A DNA stretch of 64,000 nucleotides. It comes from Embleya hyalina (GTDB lineage Bacteria > Actinomycetota > Actinomycetes > Streptomycetales > Streptomycetaceae). Each line of letters starts with the position of its first letter. Position 1 is the stretch's first letter. The DNA is taken from the NCBI RefSeq assembly GCF_003967355.1, contig NZ_BIFH01000020.1, forward strand, positions 62,001-126,000. Direction: 5' to 3'. Below the pieces are notes generated by a model, which had not been told where the DNA came from, ran no database searches, and was given only the letters and a program-made list of their open reading frames with translations. Shown here piece after piece: positions 31,833 through 40,723 of this stretch. Both the position numbers and the translations under genes were made by a program.

Positions 31833-32933
31833 CTCGGCCGCGCCCGCCGACCTCGGCTCGGCCCCACGGGCCACCCGGACAGCCGAATCGCCCTCCTCCG
31901 TTCGGGCAGAGTCACCCGCAAGAGTGCTCTTCGCGACGGATTTTCCGACGCCCCCGACGCCCTCGCCGCCCGCCGCCGCCTCGCGCGCCAACCGCTCCTC
32001 CCGGGCCTTGCGCCCGGCCTCGATCAGTTCGAGTCGATCGAGCCGCCGATCCTCGCGCACCGCCTCGCGTTCGGACGCCTTGGCCCACTGCACGAACAAC
32101 ACGAGGAAGACGAGCAGCCCGATGATGTCGCCGCTGCCCCACAGGATCCCGCCGGCGGTGCCCTGGTCGGACAGCGGACTCGCGCCCCAGTCGCGACCGA
32201 GGTCGTTGTACCAGTCACCGGCCAGCACCGTGGACGAACTCATGATCGCGATGCCCAGCCAGGCGTGGAACGGCAGCGTCGCGAAGACCGCCAGCAACCG
32301 CATCGGATGACTCGCGCGCGGCATCGGGTCGAGCCCGAGCAGTGGCCAGAACCACATGCAGCCGATGATCACGAAGTGCACGTGATTCATGTCGTGCATG
32401 AAGGTGTTCCGCAAGGTCAGCTCGTACCAGGGCGTGAAGTACAGCGCGAACGGATTGAGCACGAAGACGAAGCCGGCGAAGGCCGGGAAGGTGACCACCT
32501 TCGAGAATCTGCTGTGCAGGAGGGCATTGAGCCGATTACGCCACTTGGCCGGCAGGGTGCGCAGCGCCAGGGTGATCGGCGCGCCCAGCGCCAGGAAGAT
32601 CGGCGTGATCATCGCCAGCACCATGTGCTGCACCATGTGCACGCTCAACAACACGGTGTCGTAGGCGGCCAGCGCCGACTCGGTCGCGATCAGGAACGTG
32701 CCGAGGCCCAACCCCAGGAAGGAGAAGGTGCGCCACCGCGACCACGCGTCCCCGCGGGCCCTGAGCTTGTGCACCCCATACAGATAGAGCCCGCCGAACA
32801 ACATCGCGACCAGGATCGGGATCGGCTCGAACACCCACCCGGTCAGGAGCCGAATGGGGGTCAGTTCGGGCGGGACGTTCCCGGGGGTCGCGTGTGCCAG
32901 GAACATCCCGGCATCGCCTGCAGAGCCACTCAC
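31830..32933 (-). CDS. ctaG: CtaG-type cytochrome c oxidase assembly membrane protein
   Basis: A roughly 367-residue polytopic protein of the Caa3_CtaG family, involved in copper delivery to or assembly of the aa3 oxidase. About seven membrane helices are visible, with family blocks HMVQHMVLAMITPIFLALGAP and HDMNHVHFVIIGCMWFWPLL rich in conserved histidines that may bind copper. The last 90 residues are a charged cytosolic tail. The start is uncertain: GTG 32933 was chosen; TTG 32963 would add ten residues including a TTA leucine codon, and ATG 32906 would remove nine. It diverges from ctaE, whose product is part of the same oxidase. Confidence 0.85.
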   Translation of the reverse strand: MSGSAGDAGMFLAHATPGNVPPELTPIRLLTGWVFEPIPILVAMLFGGLYLYGVHKLRARGDAWSRWRTFSFLGLGLGTFLIATESALAAYDTVLLSVHMVQHMVLAMITPIFLALGAPITLALRTLPAKWRNRLNALLHSRFSKVVTFPAFAGFVFVLNPFALYFTPWYELTLRNTFMHDMNHVHFVIIGCMWFWPLLGLDPMPRASHPMRLLAVFATLPFHAWLGIAIMSSSTVLAGDWYNDLGRDWGASPLSDQGTAGGILWGSGDIIGLLVFLVLFVQWAKASEREAVREDRRLDRLELIEAGRKAREERLAREAAAGGEGVGGVGKSVAKSTLAGDSARTEEGDSAVRVARGAEPRSAGAAE

Positions 32934-33008
32934 GGAACCAGAGCCTAACCCCGACACGTTCAACGAGGGTTACCCCCCGAAGTGTGGGCAGATCCGACGA
33001 CCGCAATA

Positions 33009-33638
33009 ATGGCCGCCGTGGCGACAGCAACTTCACTAGAAACCGGGCCCCCCTCACACGGGACACACGGGACGCTCAACCGTCCCAACTTGGTCAGCAT
33101 CGGCACGATCGTCTGGTTGGCGTCGGAGCTGATGTTCTTCGCGGCCTTGTTCGCGATGTATTTCACGATCCGGTCGGTCACCGGCTCGGACGCCTGGCGC
33201 GAGCATGCCAGTGAGCTGAACATCCCGTTCTCGACGGGCAACACGACGATCCTCGTGCTGTCCTCGCTCACCTGTCAGCTCGGCGTCTTCGCGGCCGAAC
33301 GCGGTGACGTCAAGAAGCTCCGCATGTGGTTCATCATCACCTTCATCATGGGCGCCGTCTTCGTCGGCGGTCAGGTGATGGAGTACACGGAGCTGGTCAA
33401 GGAGGGCACGACTCTTTCGTCGTCGGCTTACGGTTCGGTCTTCTACCTGACCACCGGCTTCCACGGCATGCACGTGACGGGCGGTCTGATCGCCTTCCTG
33501 TTGGTCCTCGGACGCACCTACGCGGCCCGACGGTTCACGCACGAGCAGGCCACGGCCGCAATCGTCGTCTCGTACTACTGGCACTTCGTCGACGTGGTCT
33601 GGATCGGTCTGTTCTTCACGATCTACGTCATCAGGTAG
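33009..33638 (+). CDS. ctaE: Cytochrome c oxidase subunit III
   Basis: A 209-residue five-helix core subunit of the aa3 oxidase. The family blocks [44 protein letters not shown] and [15 protein letters not shown] are all present. The start is probably ATG 33009 (MAAVATATS); GTG 33018 also fits and neither has a ribosome site. It heads the unit ctaE-qcrC-qcrA-qcrB, so the bc1 complex and one oxidase subunit are made together, consistent with the bcc-aa3 supercomplex of actinobacteria. Confidence 0.95.
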   Translation: MAAVATATSLETGPPSHGTHGTLNRPNLVSIGTIVWLASELMFFAALFAMYFTIRSVTGSDAWREHASELNIPFSTGNTTILVLSSLTCQLGVFAAERGDVKKLRMWFIITFIMGAVFVGGQVMEYTELVKEGTTLSSSAYGSVFYLTTGFHGMHVTGGLIAFLLVLGRTYAARRFTHEQATAAIVVSYYWHFVDVVWIGLFFTIYVIR

Positions 33639-33684
33639 ACGTCCCGACACTCACTACGCAGACGACATTGGACCGGGGTTATCC

Positions 33685-34485
33685 GTGAAAAAGCTCTCCG
33701 CGCGGCGACGCCACCCCTTGGCGGCGATCGTCGTACTCATTTTTGCGCTCGCGGCCACGGGGGGGCTGTACGCCGCGTTCGCGCCCGCCAAGAAGGCGGA
33801 GGCCGACGACTCTGCCTCCATCGCGGTCGAAGCGGGCAAGAAGCTCTACCTGAGCGGATGTTCGACCTGCCACGGGCTCGACGCCCAGGGCTCCTCCGAC
33901 GGTCCCTCCCTGGTCGGCGTCGGCGCGGCCGCCGTCGACTTCCAGGTGTCGACCGGCCGGATGCCCCTCCAGCAGCCCGGTGCCCAGGCACCGCGCAAGC
34001 CCGAGGTCTACACCCCGGCGCAGATCGAGCAGCTCTCCGCGTACGTGGCCTCCCTCGGCGTCGGGCCCAAGATCCCGACGGCGAACATGTACGCGCCCGA
34101 CGGCGACATCGTCAACGGCGCCGAGCTGTTCCGCACGAACTGCTCGCAGTGCCACAACTTCTCCGGTGAGGGCGGCGCCCTGACCCAGGGCAAGTTCGCG
34201 CCGCCGCTGAAGAACGTGGACGCGAAGCACATCTACGAGGCCATGCTCACCGGCCCGCAGAACATGCCTTCGTTCCCGGACAGCACGATGCCCGAGCAGC
34301 AGAAGAAGGACATCGTCACCTACGTGCGTGAGACGACGCACAAGGAGCCGAACCCCGGCGGTCTCGGTCTCGGCCGCCTCGGCCCGGTCTCCGAGGGCCT
34401 CTTCGGCTGGATCATCGCGCTCGGCCTGCTGATCGGCTGTGCGATCTGGATTGCCGCCCGGACCCCCAAGGCCAGGACCAAATGA
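33685..34485 (+). CDS. qcrC: Dihaem cytochrome c subunit of the bc1 complex
   Basis: A 266-residue membrane-anchored protein with two c-type haem sites, CSTCH (59-63) and CSQCH (153-157). An N-terminal membrane helix (about 11-32) and a C-terminal helix (about 243-263) fix it in the membrane with both haem domains outside. It replaces a separate soluble cytochrome c by passing electrons straight from the Rieske protein to the CuA site of oxidase subunit II. GTG 33685 is 46 bases after ctaE, and its end overlaps qcrA by four bases. Confidence 0.96.
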   Translation: MKKLSARRRHPLAAIVVLIFALAATGGLYAAFAPAKKAEADDSASIAVEAGKKLYLSGCSTCHGLDAQGSSDGPSLVGVGAAAVDFQVSTGRMPLQQPGAQAPRKPEVYTPAQIEQLSAYVASLGVGPKIPTANMYAPDGDIVNGAELFRTNCSQCHNFSGEGGALTQGKFAPPLKNVDAKHIYEAMLTGPQNMPSFPDSTMPEQQKKDIVTYVRETTHKEPNPGGLGLGRLGPVSEGLFGWIIALGLLIGCAIWIAARTPKARTK

Positions 34486-35567
34486 GTAGCCAGGACAAAT
34501 CCGAAGTGCCCGAAGAGCACCTGCCCGAGGTTCCCGCCTCGGCACATGTTCCGGCGGAAAGCGACCCGTTCGCCGACCCCGGCCTGCCGGCCCACGAGCC
34601 GCGCCGTACCGACATCGACGAGAAGGCGGCCAATCGCGCCGAGCGTCAGGTCGCGTTCCTCTTCGTGATCTCGATGCTGGCCACGATCGGCTTCATCTGG
34701 TCGTACGTCGGCATCGACAAAGACCGCATCATCGACATCTTCTTCTTCGGGAAGATCGGCGCCCAGAACGCCGCCCTCGGCGGCACCCTCGGCATCGCGC
34801 TGTTCTGCATCGGCGCCGGCGCGATCCACTGGGCGCGCACGCTGATGACGGACGAGGAGATCGTCCAGGAGCGCCACGAGTTCACCTCGGACCCGGAGAC
34901 CCGCGAGTACGCGATCCGCGAGTTCACCCAGGGTGCCTCCGACTCGGTGATCGGCCGTCGGCCGCTGATCCGGCGCACGATGATCGGCGCGATGGCCCTG
35001 GTGCCGCTGTCCGGCGTCGTGCTGCTGCGCGACCTCGGCCCGCTGCCCGGCACCAAGCTCCGGCACACCGAGTGGAAGCCGGGCACGGAGCTGATCAACG
35101 AGGCGACCGGCCTGCCGATCAAGCCGGACGACATCGTCAAGGGCTCGCTGACCATGGCGCTGCCCGAGGGCCTGGTCGAGAAGTACGGCCCGGCCGGTCA
35201 GAAGGAGGAGCTCTCGCACGGCTGGCTGGAGAAGGCGGGCATGTCCGCGGTCCTGCTGGTCCGGCTGGAGCCGAAGGACGTCAAGTCCAAGAAGGAACTG
35301 GCCTGGGGCTACGAGGGCATCGTGGCGTACTCGAAGATCTGCACCCACGTGGGTTGTCCGATCGGCCTGTACGAGCAGCAGACGCACCACCTGCTGTGCC
35401 CGTGCCACCAGTCCACTTTCGACCTGGCGGACGACGGCAAGGTCGTGTTCGGCCCGGCCGCTCGCTCGCTGCCGCAGTTGAAGATCCATGTGAACGAGGC
35501 GGGTAACCTCGCCGCGTCGCAGGACTTCGCCGAACCGGTCGGCGCGAGCTTCTGGGAGCGTGGCTGA
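34482..35567 (+). CDS. qcrA: Rieske iron-sulfur subunit of the bc1 complex
   Basis: A 361-residue Rieske protein of the actinobacterial type with three N-terminal membrane helices (in the region about 50-185). The [2Fe-2S] ligands are Cys287 and His289 (CTHVGC) and Cys306 with His309 (CPCHQS), and the second Cys of each motif provides the disulfide. It transfers electrons from quinol to cytochrome c. It overlaps qcrC by ATGA and shares one base with qcrB (TGATG), so the three are translated together. Confidence 0.96.
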   Translation: MSSQDKSEVPEEHLPEVPASAHVPAESDPFADPGLPAHEPRRTDIDEKAANRAERQVAFLFVISMLATIGFIWSYVGIDKDRIIDIFFFGKIGAQNAALGGTLGIALFCIGAGAIHWARTLMTDEEIVQERHEFTSDPETREYAIREFTQGASDSVIGRRPLIRRTMIGAMALVPLSGVVLLRDLGPLPGTKLRHTEWKPGTELINEATGLPIKPDDIVKGSLTMALPEGLVEKYGPAGQKEELSHGWLEKAGMSAVLLVRLEPKDVKSKKELAWGYEGIVAYSKICTHVGCPIGLYEQQTHHLLCPCHQSTFDLADDGKVVFGPAARSLPQLKIHVNEAGNLAASQDFAEPVGASFWERG

Positions 35568-37210
35568 TGTCGAGCGAACAACCCAAGGGCGGCGCGAACA
35601 AGAACGCGCCGATCCCGAACAACGCGGCCGTTCGCGCGGCCGACGCGCTGGACAGCCGGCTGGGCATCTACGGCGCGGCGAAGAAGAACCTGCGCAAGGT
35701 CTTTCCGGACCACTGGTCCTTCATGCTCGGTGAAGTGGCGCTCTACAGCTTCATCGTGCTGCTGCTGACCGGCGTGTTCCTCACGCTGTTCTTCAAGCCG
35801 AGCATGCAGGAGGTCGTCTACGACGGCTCCTACGTGCCGCTGCAGGGCATCCACATGTCGCAGGCGTACGCCTCGACGCTGGACATCAGCTTCGACATCC
35901 GCGGTGGTCTGGCGATGCGTCAGATCCACCACTGGGCGGCGCTGATCTTCGTGTCGTCGCTGTTCGTGCACATGTTCCGGATCTTCTTCACCGGGGCGTT
36001 CCGCAAGCCGCGCGAAATAAACTGGCTGTTCGGCTTCCTGCTGCTCGTGCTGGCCATGGTCAACGGCTTCACCGGCTACTCGCTGCCCGACGACCTGCTC
36101 TCCGGTACCGGTCTGCGCATCGCGGAGGGCGTCGTCCTGGCGATCCCGCTGGTCGGCACCTACGTGCAGTTCTTCCTGTTCGGCGGGGAGTTCCCGGGCG
36201 AGGACATCGTTCCGCGCCTGTTCACCATCCACGTGCTGCTGATCCCGGCGATCATGGTCGGTCTGGTGACCGTCCACCTGATCCTGGTCTTCTACCAGAA
36301 GCACACCCAGTTCCCCGGCCCGGGCAAGACCGAGAAGAACGTCGTGGGCCTGCCGCTGCTGCCGGTCTACGCGGCCAAGGCCGGTGGCTTCTTCTTCATC
36401 GTGTTCGGCATCACCGCCGCGCTCGGCGGCCTGGTGCAGATCAACCCGATCTGGTCCTACGGTCCATACAACCCCGGACAGATCACGGCGGGCTCCCAAC
36501 CCGACTGGTACATCGGATTCCTCGAGGGATCCCTGCGCCTGATGCCGAACTGGGAGTGGAACATCTGGGGCCACACGTTCAGCTTCAACGTGCTGATCCC
36601 GTCCCTGATCCTGCCCGGTGTGCTGTTCACGTTCATGGCGATGTACCCGTGGATCGAAGGCTGGATCACCGGCGACAAGCGTGAGCACCACCTCCTGGAC
36701 CGCCCGCGCAACATGCCGGTGCGCACCGGCCTGGGTGTCGCCTGGATCACCTGCTACGGCGTGTTGTGGGTCTGCGGTGGCAACGACATCATCGCGACGC
36801 ACTTCCACATGTCGATCAACGCGATCACCTGGATCGGCCGGGTCGCGTTCTTCGTCGCCCCGGTGCTGGCCTACCTGGCCACGGTGCGGATCTGCAAGGG
36901 CCTGCAGCGCCGGGACCGGGACAAGGTCCTGCACGGTCGCGAGACCGGCGTGATCAAGAAGCTCCCGCACGGCGAGTTCATCGAGATCCACGAACCGCTG
37001 GACCCGGCGACGCGGCACACCCTCACCGCGCACGAGCAGCCGAAGCCGTACGAGTTGGAAGCGGCCGAGGACGCGAACGGCGTGGCCCGCAAGGTCAAGC
37101 GTTCGGACAAGCTGCGGTCGAGGATGTCGCACTGGTACTTCGCCGAGCCGATCGAGAAGCCGACGGCGGAGGAGTACAAGGAGCTGACCAGCGGACACGG
37201 TCACCACTGA
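35567..37210 (+). CDS. qcrB: Cytochrome b subunit of the bc1 complex
   Basis: A 547-residue cytochrome b with the N-terminal haem-binding four-helix part (HHWAALIFVSSLFVHMFRIF and FTIHVLLIPAIMVGLVTVHL carry the paired His ligands) and the C-terminal quinol-site part (PIWSYGPYNPGQI in place of the PEW loop). About eight or nine helices are visible. It is the quinol oxidation and reduction core. A long hydrophilic C-terminus (about 440-547) is typical of actinobacterial QcrB. The last gene of the unit, it is followed by a 22-pair hairpin. Confidence 0.96.
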   Translation: MSSEQPKGGANKNAPIPNNAAVRAADALDSRLGIYGAAKKNLRKVFPDHWSFMLGEVALYSFIVLLLTGVFLTLFFKPSMQEVVYDGSYVPLQGIHMSQAYASTLDISFDIRGGLAMRQIHHWAALIFVSSLFVHMFRIFFTGAFRKPREINWLFGFLLLVLAMVNGFTGYSLPDDLLSGTGLRIAEGVVLAIPLVGTYVQFFLFGGEFPGEDIVPRLFTIHVLLIPAIMVGLVTVHLILVFYQKHTQFPGPGKTEKNVVGLPLLPVYAAKAGGFFFIVFGITAALGGLVQINPIWSYGPYNPGQITAGSQPDWYIGFLEGSLRLMPNWEWNIWGHTFSFNVLIPSLILPGVLFTFMAMYPWIEGWITGDKREHHLLDRPRNMPVRTGLGVAWITCYGVLWVCGGNDIIATHFHMSINAITWIGRVAFFVAPVLAYLATVRICKGLQRRDRDKVLHGRETGVIKKLPHGEFIEIHEPLDPATRHTLTAHEQPKPYELEAAEDANGVARKVKRSDKLRSRMSHWYFAEPIEKPTAEEYKELTSGHGHH

Positions 37211-37265
37211 CGCGACCGGGGCCGGGCTGCTGACGCCACATCGGCACGACCCGTAGGACGCGCAG

Positions 37266-37316
37266 GAACGACGAAGGGCCCCACCGGGGTTGATCCGGTG
37301 GGGCCCTTCGTCGTTC
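37266..37316. terminator. Very strong hairpin after qcrB
   Basis: GAACGACGAAGGGCCCCACC and the following GG pair perfectly with the complementary arm at 37295-37316, giving 22 pairs around a seven-base loop (GGTTGAT). It is placed between convergent qcrB and the L,D-transpeptidase gene and can stop both. Confidence 0.92.
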
Positions 37317-37370
37317 ACCCCGCAGCCGGCCGTACAGGGCCCTTCCCGGCCACCCCGCGGCCCGCCGGCG

Positions 37371-38597
37371 TCACAGCGGCCGGGTCGTGCCCGCTCCCGC
37401 GACGCTCCTGGTCAGCCAGTCCGGCCAGTCCAGGTTCCACTCGCCGTAGCCGTTGCCGACCGGCTCCATCACCTTGGGATCGCCCGTGTTCACCACGGTG
37501 ACCACGTCGCCGAGCTTGACCTGGTCGTAGAACCACTTGGCGTTGTCGGTGCTCATGCCCACACACCCGTGGCTCACGTTGGCGTTGCCCTGCGAGCCCA
37601 CCGACCACGGCGCGGCGTGCACGAACTCGCCGCTCCAGGTCACCCGGGTGGCCCACTCCACGTCGAGCCGGTAGCCGTCGCCGCTGTCCGCCGAGATGCC
37701 GACCGTGGTGCCGTCCATCAGCACGTGCGGCGCCTTGCCGAGCACGACCTTGGTGCCCGAGCGGGTGGTGAAACCGGGCTTGCCGGTGGTCACCGGGATG
37801 GTCTTGAGGTCGGTGCCGTTGCGACTGACCGTCATCATGTGCGCCCCGGAGTCCACCGTGGCGATCACCGAGTCGCCGACGTCGAAGGCGACCCGCCCCC
37901 CGGGGCCGCCGTACACGCCGTGCCCGAAGTCGACCCCGAGCAGACCGGTGAGCACCGCCACCTTCGTGCCGACCGGCCAGTACGCCCTGGGCCGATAGCG
38001 CACCGTCCGGTCGTCCACCCAGCCCCAGGCGCCCTCGACCGGCGCGGAGGTGGACACCTCCAGGCGCCGCTCCACCTCGGCGCGCTGCGCGGGATCGGTG
38101 ACCGGCCGGTGGAACGTGACGGTGATCGGCATGCCGACACCCACCGTCGAGTCGGCGTCCGGCGCCACCGTGTCCACGGTCAACTCGGCGTCCTGCGCGA
38201 TCGTGGTGAAGTCCTCGGTGCGCGTCGTGGTGTGCCCGAAGGCGTCCACCGCCGACGCGGTCAGCGTGTACCTGGTGGCGTAGCCCAGCGGCTCGGAGTT
38301 GGACCAGGTCGCGTCGCCGGGCGCGTTGCCCCCGGGGATCGCCTTGCCGTCGGGTCCGACCAGGTTCACCGCGTACAGCCGGCCGTCGCGCACGCTGACC
38401 ACGATCGGCCGGCCCGGCTGCGCGGGTCGATCCGGCCGGATGTCCACCGCCACCCGGGCGACGCCCGTGTCGGGACGGGGGTTGTCGGCGTCGCGGTGCT
38501 TGTCCCATGTCCCGCAGCCGGCGACGAACACCAGGGGCAGCGCCGACACGAGGGCCGCACAGAGCCACCGGGGGCGAACAGCTCCATTCCGCATCAT
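37371..38597 (-). CDS. L,D-transpeptidase lipoprotein (Ldt), first copy
   Basis: A 408-residue lipoprotein of the actinobacterial LdtMt2 type. The signal ends in LVFVAGC (lipobox Cys). Two Ig-like domains (about 50-250; MPITVTFHRPV lies in the second) precede the YkuD catalytic domain, where the nucleophile is the Cys in NVSHGCVGMS and the upstream His is in FVHAAPW. A C-terminal extension with GEWNLDWPDWL packs on the active site. It makes 3-3 cross-links in peptidoglycan outside the cell. ATG 38597 has GGAGG seven bases upstream. It is a divergent paralogue of the next gene. Confidence 0.92.
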   Translation of the reverse strand: MMRNGAVRPRWLCAALVSALPLVFVAGCGTWDKHRDADNPRPDTGVARVAVDIRPDRPAQPGRPIVVSVRDGRLYAVNLVGPDGKAIPGGNAPGDATWSNSEPLGYATRYTLTASAVDAFGHTTTRTEDFTTIAQDAELTVDTVAPDADSTVGVGMPITVTFHRPVTDPAQRAEVERRLEVSTSAPVEGAWGWVDDRTVRYRPRAYWPVGTKVAVLTGLLGVDFGHGVYGGPGGRVAFDVGDSVIATVDSGAHMMTVSRNGTDLKTIPVTTGKPGFTTRSGTKVVLGKAPHVLMDGTTVGISADSGDGYRLDVEWATRVTWSGEFVHAAPWSVGSQGNANVSHGCVGMSTDNAKWFYDQVKLGDVVTVVNTGDPKVMEPVGNGYGEWNLDWPDWLTRSVAGAGTTRPL

Positions 38598-38694
38598 GCA
38601 AGACCTCCAGCCGTGCGGGGCGAGCGCGGAGCACGCGCGGTTGCCGCATCGAGAGTGGCCGGGATGGTCCCCATTCATTCGGATAAGTAAGACA

Positions 38695-38748
38695 AACCGC
38701 CCGATCGCATGATTCCGACCACCGGTCGGATCGCGCGATCGGGCGGTT
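38695..38748. terminator. Nested hairpin between the two L,D-transpeptidase genes
   Basis: AACCGCCCGATCGC (38695-38708) pairs perfectly with GCGATCGGGCGGTT (38735-38748). Inside, CCGACC-ACC-GGTCGG (38715-38729) is a second perfect hairpin. It lies after the stop of the upstream copy and before the start of the downstream copy, so the two are probably separate transcripts. Confidence 0.7.
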
Positions 38749-38815
38749 CGCCCTACCGTGTCGGGCCCCGTCCCGGGCCCGGTCCGCTGTTGTTTCGTTC
38801 CTCCGGTCCCGCGCC

Positions 38816-40105
38816 CTACGCGGCCGGAGCGGCGGGCGGCGCCGTCGAACCGCCGCCGCCGAGCGCGCTGCCCTTGACCCAGGTCGCCCAGTCCACGCTC
38901 CAGCCGCCGAGTCCGTTGCCGGCCTTGACGGTCTTGTCGGTGCTGTTGACGACCTCCACCGGGTCACCCTGGGTGACCAGATCGAAGAAGGTCTTCGCGT
39001 TGGACGCGCTGAGCCCGATGCAGCCGTGGCTGTCGTTCTGCCGGCCGAACTTGCCGTCGTTCCACGGCGCGCCGTGCGCGTACGTCCCCGACGCGGTCAG
39101 GTGCACCGCGTGCCGCACGTTCTTCATGTTGTAGGCGTCACCGAGGCCGACCGTCTCGGAGTCCATCGTGATGCCGTCGACCTTGTCGAGCACGACCATC
39201 GTGCCGCCCCAGGTCGGGTAGTTGGGCCCGCCGGCCGAGATCGGCAGGTCCTCCACCTCGGCGCCGTCCTTCTTCACCGACATGTGCTTGGACTTCAGGT
39301 CCGCGGTCGCCACCAGCGAGCGGCCGATGGTGAACTTGATGTCCTTGGTCTGCTTGCCGTAGACGCCCGGCGCCGCCTTGGCTCCGGTCAGGTTGGCCTT
39401 GAGGTTGACCTTCGTGCCGCTCGCCCAGTACTTCTCCGGGCGGTAGTCGATCCGGTCGTTGCCGTCGAGGTCCTTGAGCCAGGACCACGAGCCCTGCACC
39501 GCGGGCTCGCTGACCACCTTGAGGTTGCGCTCGATCGCGGCCTTGTCCTTGATCGGCGCGTTGAACTTCAGCGAGATGATGGCGCCGACGCCCCAGGTGC
39601 TGTCGGGCTCGACGTTGAAGTCGGCCACGAAGGTGTCGTCGGCGGACTTGGTGTTGAACTTGCTCTGCGCGGTGACCTCGGCGCCGTCCGCGTTGGCGGC
39701 CTTGGCGGCCACCGTGTAGGCCCCGCCGTTGGCCAGCGGCGCGGCCGGCTTCCAGCCGATGCCGTCGGGGCTGATCTGCCCGTCCACGGTCTTGCCCTTG
39801 GCGTCGGTCACCACCACCGACGTGAGCTTGCCCCCGGTCGCGTCGACCTTGAGGACGCCGTCGGTCTCCACGCTCTTGGTGCCGTCGGCGGGAGTGATCG
39901 CGATCGTCGCCGGTCCGGCCGCGACCTTCTTGTTCGTGCCGCCCCCCGTGCCGCCGGAAGTACCTCCGGAGCCGCCTGGTTCGGTCTTGCCGCCGTCGGA
40001 CGAGCAGCCTGCGATGAATATGAGCGGCGCCACCATGAGTCCCGCGAAGAGGCGTATGCCGCCGCCCGCTGCCCCCGTGCGCGATGCTCCGTGTATCCGG
40101 GGCAC
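38816..40105 (-). CDS. L,D-transpeptidase lipoprotein (Ldt), second copy
   Basis: A 429-residue lipoprotein paralogue of the neighbouring transpeptidase. The signal peptide ends in LIFIAGC, followed by a Gly/Ser/Thr-rich linker, two Ig-like domains and a YkuD domain with HGAPW and the catalytic Cys in NDSHGCIGLS. The C-terminal GLGGWSVDWATWV matches the copy at 37371. GTG 40105 has GAGGGAGGG about six bases upstream. It forms peptidoglycan 3-3 cross-links. Lysine content is much higher than in the first copy, which suggests different wall contacts or regulation. Both copies sit between the bc1 and aa3 gene clusters. Confidence 0.92.
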   Translation of the reverse strand: MPRIHGASRTGAAGGGIRLFAGLMVAPLIFIAGCSSDGGKTEPGGSGGTSGGTGGGTNKKVAAGPATIAITPADGTKSVETDGVLKVDATGGKLTSVVVTDAKGKTVDGQISPDGIGWKPAAPLANGGAYTVAAKAANADGAEVTAQSKFNTKSADDTFVADFNVEPDSTWGVGAIISLKFNAPIKDKAAIERNLKVVSEPAVQGSWSWLKDLDGNDRIDYRPEKYWASGTKVNLKANLTGAKAAPGVYGKQTKDIKFTIGRSLVATADLKSKHMSVKKDGAEVEDLPISAGGPNYPTWGGTMVVLDKVDGITMDSETVGLGDAYNMKNVRHAVHLTASGTYAHGAPWNDGKFGRQNDSHGCIGLSASNAKTFFDLVTQGDPVEVVNSTDKTVKAGNGLGGWSVDWATWVKGSALGGGGSTAPPAAPAA

Positions 40106-40237
40106 GCGTGTCCCTCCCTCGTCCTGGTACTCCCTTGCGCCCATTTGACGCATCGACCCCCCGTCGGGGTTGCTACAACCGGCGAACAGTCACACATCGG
40201 TGACATTCGAGGGAGTCGGAGTCCCTTGTAGATATCA

Positions 40238-40275
40238 CACAAGGCCGACCACCCTTTCGGATGATCGGCCTTGTG
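40238..40275. terminator. Hairpin after ctaF
   Basis: CACAAGGCCGA and TCGGCCTTGTG form a perfect 11-pair stem about 50 bases after the ctaF stop on the minus strand, just upstream of the second L,D-transpeptidase gene. Confidence 0.8.
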
Positions 40276-40324
40276 GCGAAACCGTACTGCGTTGGTTGCG
40301 AACCGGTGGCCCGCGACGGCGGTC

Positions 40325-40723
40325 CTAGTAGCGCTGGTCGGCGCCCCGGTAGAACTCGAAGACCCAGCCGAAGACGCCGATCGCGACGATCGGTGCGGCG
40401 AACATCGCCAGCCACCAGCCGAAGATGACGCCCAGGAACAGCAGGGCCGAGCCGAGCGCGAGCATCAGCGGCTGCCAGCTGTGCGGGGCGAAGAAGCCCA
40501 ACTCGCCGGCGTCGTCGGCGATCTCGCCCTCTTCGTTGTCCTGCGCGAGCAGGTCCATCCGCCGCGCGGTGAAGATCAGGTAGAACCCGATCATCAGCGC
40601 GAGGCCGAAGGTCAGCGACAACGCGGTGGTACCGGTCGGGTCCTCGGAGAGCACCCAGTAGACGATCGTCACGGGCAGCAGGAACACGGCCAGGACGGCG
40701 AACAGGACACCGTTGAACTTCAC
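40325..40723 (-). CDS. ctaF: Cytochrome c oxidase subunit IV (actinobacterial type)
   Basis: A 132-residue membrane protein with about four helices (two in 5-55 and two in 80-125), the actinobacterial subunit IV that is unrelated to mitochondrial COX4. It stabilises the aa3 oxidase and the supercomplex. GTG 40723 overlaps the ctaD stop (GTGA), and GGGAG lies about eight bases upstream. It ends the ctaC-ctaD-ctaF unit. Confidence 0.9.
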   Translation of the reverse strand: MKFNGVLFAVLAVFLLPVTIVYWVLSEDPTGTTALSLTFGLALMIGFYLIFTARRMDLLAQDNEEGEIADDAGELGFFAPHSWQPLMLALGSALLFLGVIFGWWLAMFAAPIVAIGVFGWVFEFYRGADQRY

